Shown here: one piece after another, positions 43,685 to 51,884 of the stretch
Position numbering within the stretch: the first letter of the stretch is position 1
Layout of the letters: every line of letters starts with the position of its first letter
Assembly (NCBI GenBank): GCA_030745835.1
Contig: JASLNU010000134.1
Coordinates: 6,752 to 70,751 of the forward strand
Source: GCA-2687515 sp002687515
GTDB taxonomy: Bacteria; Pseudomonadota; Alphaproteobacteria; Rhodospirillales; UBA2165
DNA length: 64,000 bases
Reading direction: 5' to 3'
The notes under the pieces: generated by a model
What the model saw: only the letters and a program-made list of their open reading frames with translations
What the model was told of the DNA's origin: nothing
Databases searched by the model: none
Program-made: the position numbers and the translations under genes

Positions 43685-44023
43685 ATGACCGAATCACCGC
43701 GGCTCACGATCACCGAAAACGCCGCTAAGCGGATCAATGATCTGATCGCCAGCGAGGGCGGCGAAGGCCTGATGCTGCGCCTCGCCGTGTCATCCGGCGG
43801 CTGTTCGGGTTTCCAGTATGGCTTCGATCTTGATGCGGCCAAAAATGATGACGACCTGGTGTTCGAGGATCATGGCGTCCGCGTGGTGATCGATGAAATG
43901 TCGCTGCAATTGGTCGACGGCTCGGAGGTCGATTATGTCGACGACCTGATCGGCGCCTATTTCCGCCTATCGAACCCCAACGCCTCCTCGTCCTGCGGCT
44001 GCGGCGTTTCCTTTGCCGTCTGA
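43685..44023 (+). CDS. erpA: Iron-sulfur cluster insertion protein ErpA/IscA family
   Basis: An A-type Fe-S carrier of 112 residues with the three conserved cysteines Cys40, Cys104 and Cys106 (SSGGCSG and CGCG). It transfers clusters to target enzymes. Single gene, divergent from dgt, with a Fur-box-like site before it and a strong terminator after it. ErpA is chosen over IscA because no isc operon is near, but the two are close in sequence. Confidence 0.9.
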   Translation: MTESPRLTITENAAKRINDLIASEGGEGLMLRLAVSSGGCSGFQYGFDLDAAKNDDDLVFEDHGVRVVIDEMSLQLVDGSEVDYVDDLIGAYFRLSNPNASSSCGCGVSFAV

Positions 44024-44051
44024 CGCGCAAAAAATAATGTGTTAGTTTGCG

Positions 44052-44073
44052 GCCCGCAAGATGCGGGCTTTTT
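44052..44073 (+). terminator. Rho-independent terminator after erpA
   Basis: A perfect 7-base stem, GCCCGCA and TGCGGGC, around loop AGA, followed directly by five T. It ends erpA transcripts 15 bases before the xthA start, so xthA needs its own promoter or read-through. Confidence 0.85.
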
Positions 44074-44087
44074 GCCCTGGGGCATCG

Positions 44088-44858
44088 ATGAAAATAGCCA
44101 CCTGGAACGTCAATTCGGTGAAAGTGCGCTTGCCGAACCTGTTGCGCTGGCTCGGCGAGTTCGCGCCCGATGTGGTCCTTCTGCAGGAATTGAAATGCGT
44201 CACCGAGGCGTTTCCGGAGATCGAGGTCGGCGACGCCGGCTACAATGTCGCGGTCGCCGGGCAGAAGACCTATAACGGCGTCGCCATCCTGTCGAAATCG
44301 CCGATCGATGTGGAACTGACCGAACTGCCGGGCGATCCATCCGACGAGCAGGCCCGCTATATCGAAGCCTTCACCGGGGGGTTACGCGTGGCCTCCATCT
44401 ACCTGCCCAACGGCAACCCGGTGGATTCCGATAAATTCCCCTACAAGCTCGGCTTTATGGAGCGGCTGCATGCCCACGCCGCCGGGCTGCTGGCGACCGA
44501 GGATGCCTTCGTGCTCGGCGGCGATTACAACGCCATTCCCGAACCCGGCGACGCCTACGATCCGCAAGCGGTGGCCGAAGACGCCATCTACAGGCCGGAA
44601 ACCCGCGCCGCCTGGCGCAAGATCGTGTATCTGGGCCTGACCGACGCATTCCGCGCCCTGAATACGGAAATCGGGCTCTATTCCTATTGGGATTACCAGC
44701 GCGGCGCCTGGCAAAAAGACAACGGTTTCCGCATCGATCATTTGTTGCTGTCGCCGCAGGCCGCCGACCGGCTGACCGGGTCCGGCATCGACCGCGGCCC
44801 CCGGGGCTGGGAGAAACCGTCCGACCACACGCCGGTCTGGTGCGAATTGGACATTTAA
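44088..44858 (+). CDS. xthA: Exodeoxyribonuclease III
   Basis: An AP endonuclease/3'-5' exonuclease of the EEP fold for base-excision repair, 256 residues. MKIATWNVNSVKVRL, LQELK, GDYNAIPE and the final SDHTPVW hold the metal and catalytic residues. The ATG at 44088 matches the usual start; an upstream in-frame ATG lies within the terminator. Confidence 0.96.
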   Translation: MKIATWNVNSVKVRLPNLLRWLGEFAPDVVLLQELKCVTEAFPEIEVGDAGYNVAVAGQKTYNGVAILSKSPIDVELTELPGDPSDEQARYIEAFTGGLRVASIYLPNGNPVDSDKFPYKLGFMERLHAHAAGLLATEDAFVLGGDYNAIPEPGDAYDPQAVAEDAIYRPETRAAWRKIVYLGLTDAFRALNTEIGLYSYWDYQRGAWQKDNGFRIDHLLLSPQAADRLTGSGIDRGPRGWEKPSDHTPVWCELDI

Positions 44859-44883
44859 CGCACCCAACCTTGCCGCAACCGCC

Positions 44884-44897
44884 TTGATCAATATCAA
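44884..44897. promoter_or_regulatory. Perfect FNR/FixK-type box
   Basis: TTGATCAATATCAA is an exact TTGAT-N4-ATCAA site, extended to a perfect 8-base dyad (44881-44900). It lies about 60 bases before the start of the 32-residue membrane protein, fitting an activator site for expression at low oxygen. Confidence 0.65.
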
Positions 44898-44957
44898 GGC
44901 CCGGGAAAATCCCGGCGGCCATCATCGCCCAACCAAACAACAAGGAGGTTGGGTATC

Positions 44958-45056
44958 ATGACCGACGGTAATGTCGCCTATTTACTCATGGTCCTGGTCG
45001 TCTTCGTGGCGTTCATGGGCGTCCTCGCCTGGGCTGAGAAACAGACCCGCGAATAG
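44958..45056 (+). CDS. 32-residue single-helix membrane protein
   Basis: A very short gene with a strong ribosome site, AAGGAGG at 44942-44948, nine bases before the ATG. The product starts MTDGNVAYLL, has one hydrophobic helix (about residues 7-26) and ends in a charged AEKQTRE tail. Size, topology and the FNR-type box upstream resemble small accessory subunits of terminal oxidases (CydX or CcoQ types), but no oxidase gene is adjacent and the sequence is not clearly a member. It lies between xthA and the TRAP operon. Confidence 0.65.
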   Translation: MTDGNVAYLLMVLVVFVAFMGVLAWAEKQTRE

Positions 45057-45262
45057 ACCCCAAGCGTTCGGCGAATTGCCATGCCCGCCGCGGACCTGGC
45101 AGGGCTGGCGGGGCAGGTTTTGCTACAATCACTATTCCGTGATACACGCTCGATGCGATACCGGGTGCGGCCGGCAAACAGACCCGTTTACGGGCACCAG
45201 CCAAACCTGTTAGCATCCAATCGCTAATTGGCAAATTTCATTACTCTGGGGAGACCAAATCC

Positions 45263-46303
45263 ATGAAAAAGACTTTATTGAGCGCCGCCGCCGGCGCCGC
45301 CCTGGCGTTGGGCGCATTCGGGGTAAACGGTGCAAGCGCCGCCGAGGTAACCTTGCGCATGCACACCTTCATTCCGCCGGTGGCCAACCCGGCCAAACAC
45401 TTCCTGGCGCCGTGGGCCAAGAAGATCGGCAAGGCTTCGGGCGGGCGCATCCAGGTGAAACCGTTCTGGGCGATGGCGCTCGGCGGCAAGGCGCCGCAAT
45501 TGATAGATCAGGTCAAGGACGGCGTCGTCGATGTCGCCTGGACCCTGCCTGGCTTCACCGCCGGCCGCATGCCGCGCGCGGAAGTTTTCGAACTGCCGTT
45601 TGTTCACCGGGATGCGATTTCGACAACACTGGCGATGCAGGACTTTAAGGACAAGCACCTGCAAAACGAAATGAAGGATTTCCACGTCCTGATCATGCAC
45701 GCCCATGCAGGGGTCATGTTCATGACTAAAAAACCGGTGCTCAAGATCGAGGACCTGAAGGGCATGACCCTCCGTGGTCATAACCGGATCGGCGTCTGGT
45801 TCCTGCAAGCCCTTGGCACGGCCGGCATCGCGACACCATTGGGCCGCATCCCGTCGATGCTGTCCAAGAACGTGATCCAGGGCTCGATGTTGCCTTTCGA
45901 GATCGCGCCGGCGGTCAAAATGCATGAACTGACCAGCCATTTCTCGACCTTGTCCGGCGATCAGCCGAGGATGGCCACGGCGGTGTTCACCTTCATGATG
46001 AACAAGAACTCCTATGCCAAACTGCCGCCCGATCTGAAGAAGGTCATCGACGACAATTCGGGCCGCAACATCGCCCGTTCCATCGGCCAGACCTGGGAAA
46101 ATATCGAAATACCGGGCGAGAAGGTCATGCGCTCCAAGTCCAAAAACAAGTTCCATGTGATCAACCCGGCCGAATCCAAGCGCATCAAAGACGCGGCTAA
46201 GGGTGTCTATAAGCGCTGGTTTGGTGTTGTCGGAAAGGTGGGCGTCGATGGCCCGGCCCTCTTGGCCGATGCCCTCGCGATGATCGCCAAGCACGCCAAA
46301 TAG
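45263..46303 (+). CDS. dctP: TRAP transporter substrate-binding protein (DctP family)
   Basis: A periplasmic binding protein of 346 residues that captures an organic acid or similar anion and hands it to DctQM. The signal peptide is cleaved near GASA-AEV. The DctP-type segment LKIEDLKGMTLRGHNRIGVWFLQALG contains the conserved Arg that usually salt-bridges a substrate carboxylate. A GGGGAG site precedes the ATG. First gene of the TRAP operon. The ligand is unknown. Confidence 0.93.
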   Translation: MKKTLLSAAAGAALALGAFGVNGASAAEVTLRMHTFIPPVANPAKHFLAPWAKKIGKASGGRIQVKPFWAMALGGKAPQLIDQVKDGVVDVAWTLPGFTAGRMPRAEVFELPFVHRDAISTTLAMQDFKDKHLQNEMKDFHVLIMHAHAGVMFMTKKPVLKIEDLKGMTLRGHNRIGVWFLQALGTAGIATPLGRIPSMLSKNVIQGSMLPFEIAPAVKMHELTSHFSTLSGDQPRMATAVFTFMMNKNSYAKLPPDLKKVIDDNSGRNIARSIGQTWENIEIPGEKVMRSKSKNKFHVINPAESKRIKDAAKGVYKRWFGVVGKVGVDGPALLADALAMIAKHAK

Positions 46304-46320
46304 GCTGTTTCGTATCGCAA

Positions 46321-46338
46321 TCCTTTCTTAGAAAAGGA
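46321..46338 (+). promoter_or_regulatory. Hairpin covering the dctQ ribosome site
   Basis: TCCTTT and AAAGGA form a 6-base stem around a 6-base loop in the dctP-dctQ spacer. The right arm includes part of the AAGGAAG ribosome site of dctQ. This could lower dctQM output relative to the abundant binding protein or protect the dctP transcript end. Confidence 0.4.
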
Positions 46339-46348
46339 AGTAGCGAAA

Positions 46349-46885
46349 TTGTCTGAAGCTTCAGTCCAAATGGTCCGGCCCACCGATAAGGTGGGCCGGA
46401 TTCTTTATGCGATCAGCCAGGTTTTGGCCTTGTTCGGCGGGATTGTGGTCGCCGCCATGGCGATTATGACGACCACCAGCATTTTCGGCCGGGCCTTTTT
46501 GTCGAGCCCGGTTCCCGGCGATATCGAATTGATCGAGTTGGGCACCAGCACCGCCGTCTTCGCTTTCCTGCCCTACTGCCAAATGGTGCGCGGCAACGTC
46601 ATCGTCGATTTCTTTCTAAGCTGGGCATCCCGGAAGGTGAAGATATTCTTCGACGTCATCGGCGGCATTCTGTTCCTGGGTGTAGCCTTGATGCTGACCT
46701 GGCGGCTGATTTTCGGCGGTATCGATTTGTACAACGCCGCCGAAACCACCGGGGTATTAGCCTTCCCCCGCTGGATTTCATTTCCCTACGCATTTGTTTG
46801 TCTTTCCACATTGGTTTTCGTCATCATCTACACGCTGTTCCATAACGATCCGGAATCGGGGGAACAGGCCATGCTTCACGAATAA
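46349..46885 (+). CDS. dctQ: TRAP transporter small permease (DctQ family)
   Basis: A four-helix inner-membrane subunit of 178 residues between the binding protein and DctM. The start is a TTG eight bases after AAGGAAG. Helices lie about 25-48, 62-82, 98-120 and 142-160. The usual DctQ Asp/Glu-Leu and P-G-D-I-E-L-I-E-L patterns are visible. Follows dctP by 45 bases. Confidence 0.9.
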   Translation: MSEASVQMVRPTDKVGRILYAISQVLALFGGIVVAAMAIMTTTSIFGRAFLSSPVPGDIELIELGTSTAVFAFLPYCQMVRGNVIVDFFLSWASRKVKIFFDVIGGILFLGVALMLTWRLIFGGIDLYNAAETTGVLAFPRWISFPYAFVCLSTLVFVIIYTLFHNDPESGEQAMLHE

Positions 46886-46902
46886 GTCCCGGTAAAATTC
46901 CT

Positions 46903-48228
46903 ATGAGCAGCTTCGAAATTGGCGTCACCGGATTTACCATTCTGTTGGTTCTGTTGGCGCTGCGTATTCCGATCGGCGTCGCCATGCTGTCGGTGGGCAT
47001 GGTCGGCTATGTGACGATCGCCGGGCCGTCGGCGCTTTTGAGCTATCTTAAGACCGAAACCTATTGGCGTTTCACCAGCTTCGATCTGTCGGTGGCGCCG
47101 CTGTTTATCCTTATGGGACAGTTCGCCGCCAAGGCCGGCCTCAGCCAAGCACTGTTCCGCGCTGCCAATGTCTGGCTGGGCCACTACCGGGGCGGCGTCG
47201 CCATGGCCGCCATCGGCGGCTGCGCCGGCTTCGCCTCGATCAGCGGCTCGTCGCTGGCGACGGCGGCGCTGATGGGCAAGGTGGCATTGCCCGAGTTGAA
47301 AAAATTCAACTATGCCGGATCGCTGGCCACCGGCTGCCTCGCCGCCGGCGGCACACTTGGGATACTCATCCCGCCATCGATCGTTTTGATCATCTATGCG
47401 ATCATGGTCGAAGCCAACATCGCGACCCTGTTCCAGGCCGCTTTCATCCCCGGCATTTTTGCCGCCATCGGTTACCTGATCGCAATCGCCATCGTCGTCC
47501 GCATCAACCCCAAAGCCGGACCGGCGGGGGCGAGCGCATCCCGGCTTGAGAAATGGTCGGCGCTTTTGGAAATATGGCCGGTCCTCTTGATTTTCCTTCT
47601 CGTCATGGGCGGCATCTACAGCGGTATTTTCACCCCCACCGAAGGCGCCGCCGTGGGCGCCGTCGGCACCTTCCTGATCGCCGTGACCAAGGGGGGCATG
47701 CGCCTCAGCGGTACTATCGAAGCCGTTCTGGAAACCGCCGTTACCACCGGAATGATATTCCTGATCCTGTTGGGCGCCGCCATCTTCAACGCCTTCCTGG
47801 GCTTTTCCGAATTGCCCAATCTGGCCGCCGATTTCTTCAGGGAATCTGGAATGGCGCCGATGACCGTTCTCCTCGGCATGGTCATTCTTTACATTCTCCT
47901 TGGTTTCGTCATGGACAGCCTGTCGATGATCCTGCTGACCGTTCCCATATTCTGGCCGATCATCGCCGGACTTGATTTCGGGCTTGGCCCCGATGATCTC
48001 AAACTATGGTTCGGGATCATCACCCTGATCGTGGTCGAGGTTGGCTTGATCACACCACCCGTCGGGCTCAACGTTTTTGTCATTTCCTCGATGGCCAAGG
48101 ACGTGCCGATGATCGAGACTTTCAAGGGCGTCATCCCGTTCTTTATTTCCGACGGTGTGCGCGTCGTCATCATCCTCGCCTTCCCAATCATTACCCTGAT
48201 CCTTCCCCGCCTGCTCGCCTCCGATTAG
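46903..48228 (+). CDS. dctM: TRAP transporter large permease (DctM family)
   Basis: The main transport subunit, 441 residues and about twelve hydrophobic segments, driven by a sodium or proton gradient. GGCAGFASISGSSLATAA and AAGGTLGILIPPSIVLIIYA are the two conserved DctM hairpin motifs. Starts 17 bases after dctQ. Completes the operon. Confidence 0.95.
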   Translation: MSSFEIGVTGFTILLVLLALRIPIGVAMLSVGMVGYVTIAGPSALLSYLKTETYWRFTSFDLSVAPLFILMGQFAAKAGLSQALFRAANVWLGHYRGGVAMAAIGGCAGFASISGSSLATAALMGKVALPELKKFNYAGSLATGCLAAGGTLGILIPPSIVLIIYAIMVEANIATLFQAAFIPGIFAAIGYLIAIAIVVRINPKAGPAGASASRLEKWSALLEIWPVLLIFLLVMGGIYSGIFTPTEGAAVGAVGTFLIAVTKGGMRLSGTIEAVLETAVTTGMIFLILLGAAIFNAFLGFSELPNLAADFFRESGMAPMTVLLGMVILYILLGFVMDSLSMILLTVPIFWPIIAGLDFGLGPDDLKLWFGIITLIVVEVGLITPPVGLNVFVISSMAKDVPMIETFKGVIPFFISDGVRVVIILAFPIITLILPRLLASD

Positions 48229-48350
48229 CCCTTTCCGGCTGGTGAAATTTTTCATCCCGCTCGGAATAAATCCGGCGCGCCCGCATTGATTAAGATGATT
48301 GCCGGAAGTTTTCCGGCACCATTTGGCATTCAATGAAGGAGCGATCGGAG

Positions 48351-48602
48351 ATGATGAAATTGTTTGCAGCGGCCGCGCTGTCGCTAATCCTTGCGGCGGG
48401 CGACGCCAATGCCCAGGGCATGAAAAAAGATGGCATGACGACGGGCGATGCCATGAAGAAAGACGCGATGATGAAAAAAGACGAGATGAAAAAAGACGCG
48501 ATGGCGAAAAAAGACGCCATGATGGACAAGGGCGATGCCATGAAAAAGGACGCCATGATGAAAAAAGACGCTATGATGAAAGACCGCGGCATGAAGAAGT
48601 AG
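48351..48602 (+). CDS. Secreted MxKDx pentapeptide-repeat protein
   Basis: An 83-residue protein with a signal peptide (MMKLFAAAALSLILAAGDANAQ) and then about ten tandem units of the MKKDA or MxKDx type to the end. The family of secreted MxKDx-repeat proteins is known but without a defined role; the very high Met content suggests metal binding or scavenging of oxidants. The ATG at 48351 is nine bases after AAGGAG; an earlier ATG at 48333 lacks a ribosome site. It lies 89 bases before an ECF sigma/anti-sigma pair, which may control it. Confidence 0.85.
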   Translation: MMKLFAAAALSLILAAGDANAQGMKKDGMTTGDAMKKDAMMKKDEMKKDAMAKKDAMMDKGDAMKKDAMMKKDAMMKDRGMKK

Positions 48603-48615
48603 CCGCTATTTTTTT
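48586..48615 (+). terminator. Candidate terminator overlapping the MxKDx gene end
   Basis: GCGGC (48586-48590) and GCCGC (48602-48606) form a 5-base stem with an 11-base loop, followed by TATTTTTTT. The stem overlaps the stop codon. It may separate the gene from the sigma-factor gene, at least in part. Confidence 0.5.
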
Positions 48616-48691
48616 GCGCCGGCCGCCGGGGTTGGGAAGCGCCCTTCCCCGGCGCCGCCAAAAATGGAAATGGTGCCAAACGGAATAAGGA

Positions 48692-49201
48692 ATGGATAAA
48701 CGCGCCGCACTGACCGAAACGCTGCCGCATGTGATGCGTTATGCCCGCGCCCTGACGCGCAACGCCGACACGGCCGAGGATCTGCTGCATGATTGCGTTG
48801 GGCGGGCTTTGTCGCGCCTGCATCTGTTTGAGGCCGGCACCAATATGCGCGCCTGGCTGTTCACCATCATGCACAACATCCACCGGCAGAATTTGCGGCA
48901 ATCGTCGCGCCGCCCGCGCACCGATAGCCTGACGGACGAATTGGCCGAGCGTATCGGCCGCGAGGCGGACCAGAACGACAAGCTGATGCTGCGCGACTTC
49001 GAGCGCGCCCTCGGCGAACTGCCGGACGATCAGCGCCATGTCATCCTGTTGGTCGGGCTCGAGGACATGTCCTATCAGGAAACCGCCGATGTTCTGGAAA
49101 TACCGGTCGGCACGGTGATGTCGCGCCTGGCGCGGGCACGGGCTAAATTGCGCCAGGCCATGGACGGCAATGGCAAACCGAACTTAAGGAGCGTCAAATG
49201 A
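48692..49201 (+). CDS. ECF RNA polymerase sigma factor
   Basis: A sigma-70-family extracytoplasmic-function factor of 169 residues. Region 2 (YARALTRNADTAEDLLHDCV to MRAWLFTIMHN) and region 4 (DDQRHVILLVGLEDMSYQETADVL to VMSRLARARAKLR) are complete. An AAGG ribosome site lies very close to the ATG. The stop overlaps the anti-sigma gene by 4 bases. The stress signal is not known; the upstream MxKDx gene is a likely target. Confidence 0.93.
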   Translation: MDKRAALTETLPHVMRYARALTRNADTAEDLLHDCVGRALSRLHLFEAGTNMRAWLFTIMHNIHRQNLRQSSRRPRTDSLTDELAERIGREADQNDKLMLRDFERALGELPDDQRHVILLVGLEDMSYQETADVLEIPVGTVMSRLARARAKLRQAMDGNGKPNLRSVK

Positions 49202-49977
49202 CGGCGCCGGAATTCATATCCGACAGCGACCTGCACGCTTATGTGGACGGCGAACTGGACGATGCCGCGCTGACCGAGGTCGAGGCCTGGCTGGCCGAAC
49301 ATCCCGAAGACGCCGCCAAGGTGCACGCCTACAATTTGCAAAAAAGGCAGTTGCATGGGCTTTATGACCACGCTGGCGAAGTCCCGGTGCCGGACCATGT
49401 GCTGGCGCTGATCGAGGCCGACCGGCCCTCGGCCTGGCTGCCCGGCTGGCAAAGGCTGGCGGCGACGATTGTCTTGCTGCTGTTCGGCGGGCTCGGCGGC
49501 TGGTGGGGGGCAAGTTTCACCGGCGAGGCGCCCAATGCCGGCAGTCAGTTCGTACAAAGGGCGTTGGGCGCCCATGTCGTCTACGCCCATGACGACAACC
49601 GCCCGGTCGAGGTCGGCGGCGGCGATGAAAAGCGCCTGGTCAATTGGCTGTCCGGGCGCCTCGGCCACAAGCTGATGATCCCCAACCTGAAGGGCGCCGG
49701 CTTCAAGCTGATGGGCGGGCGTCTGGTCGCCGACAAGGGCGATGCCGCCGGGCTGATCATGTACGAAGATTCTAAAGCCCGGCGCATCACCCTTTACGTG
49801 CGCCCGGGTATGCGCGGCGGCGATGCCAAGTTCCGTTTCATCGCCGAACATGAGATGGTCGCCTTTTATTGGACCAACGGCCCGCTCACCTACGCTTTGA
49901 CCGGCGAAATGCCGCGCGACGACCTCCTGAGCCTGGTGCGGATGGTGCACGACGACCTGGTGTCGCGGTCGAGCTAA
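49198..49977 (+). CDS. Transmembrane anti-sigma factor
   Basis: A 259-residue bitopic membrane protein translationally coupled to the ECF sigma gene. The cytoplasmic N-terminus (SDSDLHAYVDGELDDAALTEVEAWLAEHPE) is the usual anti-sigma fold. One helix lies at about 86-106, then an extracytoplasmic domain of ~150 residues. The zinc-binding HxxxCxxC of ZAS factors is absent. The periplasmic domain presumably senses the signal. Confidence 0.9.
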   Translation: MTAPEFISDSDLHAYVDGELDDAALTEVEAWLAEHPEDAAKVHAYNLQKRQLHGLYDHAGEVPVPDHVLALIEADRPSAWLPGWQRLAATIVLLLFGGLGGWWGASFTGEAPNAGSQFVQRALGAHVVYAHDDNRPVEVGGGDEKRLVNWLSGRLGHKLMIPNLKGAGFKLMGGRLVADKGDAAGLIMYEDSKARRITLYVRPGMRGGDAKFRFIAEHEMVAFYWTNGPLTYALTGEMPRDDLLSLVRMVHDDLVSRSS

Positions 49978-50007
49978 AAACCGGACCGGCCGCTAACTGC
50001 GGCCGCC

Positions 50008-50028
50008 ACTAAAAGTAAACTGTCACCG
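50008..50028 (+). repeat. Dispersed short repeat, family D, copy 2
   Basis: Carries AAAAGTAAACTGTCACCG just after a perfect 7-base hairpin (CGGCCGC and GCGGCCG, 49987-50005) and is followed by a partial duplication of its own end, GTCACCGTTTTCC. Confidence 0.7.
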
Positions 50029-50119
50029 TTTTCCGTCACCGTTTTCCGTTCGCTGCATTGCATGAAAATAGTGTTCCGGTTAGGCTTTTGACACCGCACG
50101 CAGTCAGGAGACCGACACC

Positions 50120-51781
50120 ATGAACGAGATCAAAACCGGCGCGCGCCGGAATTCAAAATTAACCGTCCTCAACCCGGTCGGTTATCCGCCGGAGATCAAG
50201 GCCAAAACGCCGGCGCCGCGCCTCGGCACCCTGGATGGCAAGACCGTCTACCTGGTCGATTGCCGCTTCGACGATTCGATCGAGCTGTTGAAACAGGTCG
50301 AAGCCTGGTTCGCCGACAACATGGCGGCGGTCGAAACCCGCATGATTAGCTTAAGCAGCACCTATCAGATTGACGATCCGGAAACCTGGAAGGAGATCGG
50401 CGCCAACGGCGACGCCGCGATCCTTGGCGTCGGCCATTGATCCACCTGCGCGCCTGCCGTGAGCACGCACGCAATTGAGCTAGAGACTGAATACAACGTC
50501 CCGACCATGGCGCTGCATACGGATATTTTCCACGCCGTGGTGCAATCGGTGCGCCAAGTGAAGGGTCTGCCGGAAGCGCCGCACGCCTTCGTGCCGCAGC
50601 CGGTGATGGGCAAAAGCGCCGCCGAATTGCGCGCCTATGTGGATGGCGACGATCCGGTCACCGGCCGCCCGTTTATGCGGGAAGTCATCGAAGGCCTGAC
50701 CGAGAGCGTGAGCAGCACCAGCGAAGGCGCCTTCCCGCGCACCACGCCGCGTCTGGTCGAACCCGACAGCGAAGACAATCTGCATCAATTGTTCCTCGAC
50801 AACCATTGGACCGACCAGCTGCCGATCATCCTGCCGACCGAGGACCGGGTCGCCGAGATGCTGGCCCACACTGCCCGCGCCCCCGATGAAGTCGTCGGGC
50901 GCATGCAGCCGACCCACAATCGTGGCTTTTGGGAATATACCGTCGAGAAGGTCGCGGTGAACGCGGTAATGGCCGGCTGCCGTCCGGAATATTTCCCGGT
51001 GCTCCTGGCGCTGGCGTCATCGGGGATTTCGGCGCGCGGATCGACCTCCAGTTCGGCCGCCGCGATGGTCGTCGTTAACGGCCCGGTACGGGACGAGATC
51101 GGCATGAATTCCGGCATCGGCGCCATGGGCCCCCACGCCCACGCCAACGCCACCATCGGCCGCGCCTATGGATTATTGTCGCAGAATTTGCAGGGCGGCT
51201 CGGTCTCCGGCACCACCTTCATGGGCTCGCAAGGCAACAACTACTGCTACAACTCCATCACCTTCGCCGAAAACGAGGAACGCAGCCCCTGGCAGCCGCT
51301 GCATGTGGAGAAGGGATTCGACGAATCGCAAAGCACGGTCTCGGTATTTTTCGGCCTGCGCTCGACCAGCTTCTGCCTCGGTGTGCGCGGGCTTTGGCAG
51401 GAACATGTGCGCGATATGCTGCTCGGCATCGAGCCCAACACGCCGCCGGTGTTCTTACTGGATCCGATCACCGCCCGCCTGTTCGCCGAGCGGGAAGGCT
51501 TCGATACCAAGGAAAAGCTGATCAAATGGGCATGGGAAAACGCGACCATGCCGTCGGGGCGCTATTTCGATCTGCAACTGGTTCAGAACTATATCTATCC
51601 GCGCGCCACATTCGGCGAGGAACCGTTCGCCTCGATGCTGGCCGCCGGCGAGAAGGAAATGGTCCACATATTCCGCGAGGCCGAGATCAACATCATCGTG
51701 GTCGGCGGCGAAACCAACGGCTACTGGCAAATCCAAGGCGCCCGCCACCGCGGCATCTTCGGCGTGGATGAATGGCGGTAG
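50120..51781 (+). CDS. UGSC-type selenoprotein with in-frame UGA (Sec107)
   Basis: Two adjacent frames, 50120-50440 and 50459-51781, are in the same phase and are separated only by TGA at 50438-50440. Reading TGA as selenocysteine gives one 553-residue protein with AAILGVGH-U-STCAPAVSTHAIELE, the U-x-x-C site and surroundings of the UGSC (seleno)protein family. Here the motif is U-S-T-C. Residues 1-180 form the UGSC-like part. Residues ~200-553 are a second conserved region (NAVMAGCRPEYFPVLLAL, GPVRDEIGMNSGIGAMGP) that seems fused to it. The ATG follows AGGAG at 50106-50110, whereas the second frame has no ribosome site of its own. A bSECIS-like hairpin follows the TGA. A redox or selenol-based enzyme role is inferred; the reaction is unknown. 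selA, selB, selC and selD are not in the window. Confidence 0.85.
50438..50469 (+). promoter_or_regulatory. UGA codon and bSECIS-like hairpin
   Basis: Behind the UGA (50438-50440) the bases TGCCGT (50455-50460) and ACGCA (50465-50469) form a 5-pair stem with one bulged C around the loop GAGC. The loop begins 21 bases after the UGA with G. Distance, bulge and loop G agree with bacterial SECIS elements that bind SelB. The hairpin is small and was judged by eye. Confidence 0.6.
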
Positions 51782-51787
51782 GGCAGC

Positions 51788-51856
51788 GATGCAGCCCGGC
51801 TGGGGATGGCCGGGTCGGCCAGCCGGGCGTGCGGCAAACTCGGACGTATGTTACGC
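51788..51856 (+). repeat. Dispersed palindromic repeat, family A, copy 2
   Basis: Begins 6 bases after the selenoprotein stop. The arms GCCCGGCTGG and CCAGCCGGGC and the following CTCGGAC are conserved with copies at 5806 and 54319. It may act as a transcript end or stabiliser. Confidence 0.8.
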
Positions 51857-51860
51857 GGGC

Positions 51861-51882
51861 CACTAAAAGTAAACTGTCACCG
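51861..51882 (+). repeat. Dispersed short repeat, family D, copy 3
   Basis: Carries AAAAGTAAACTGTCACCG directly behind the family A repeat and ends just at the stop of the convergent membrane-protein gene. Confidence 0.7.
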
Positions 51883-51884
51883 AA

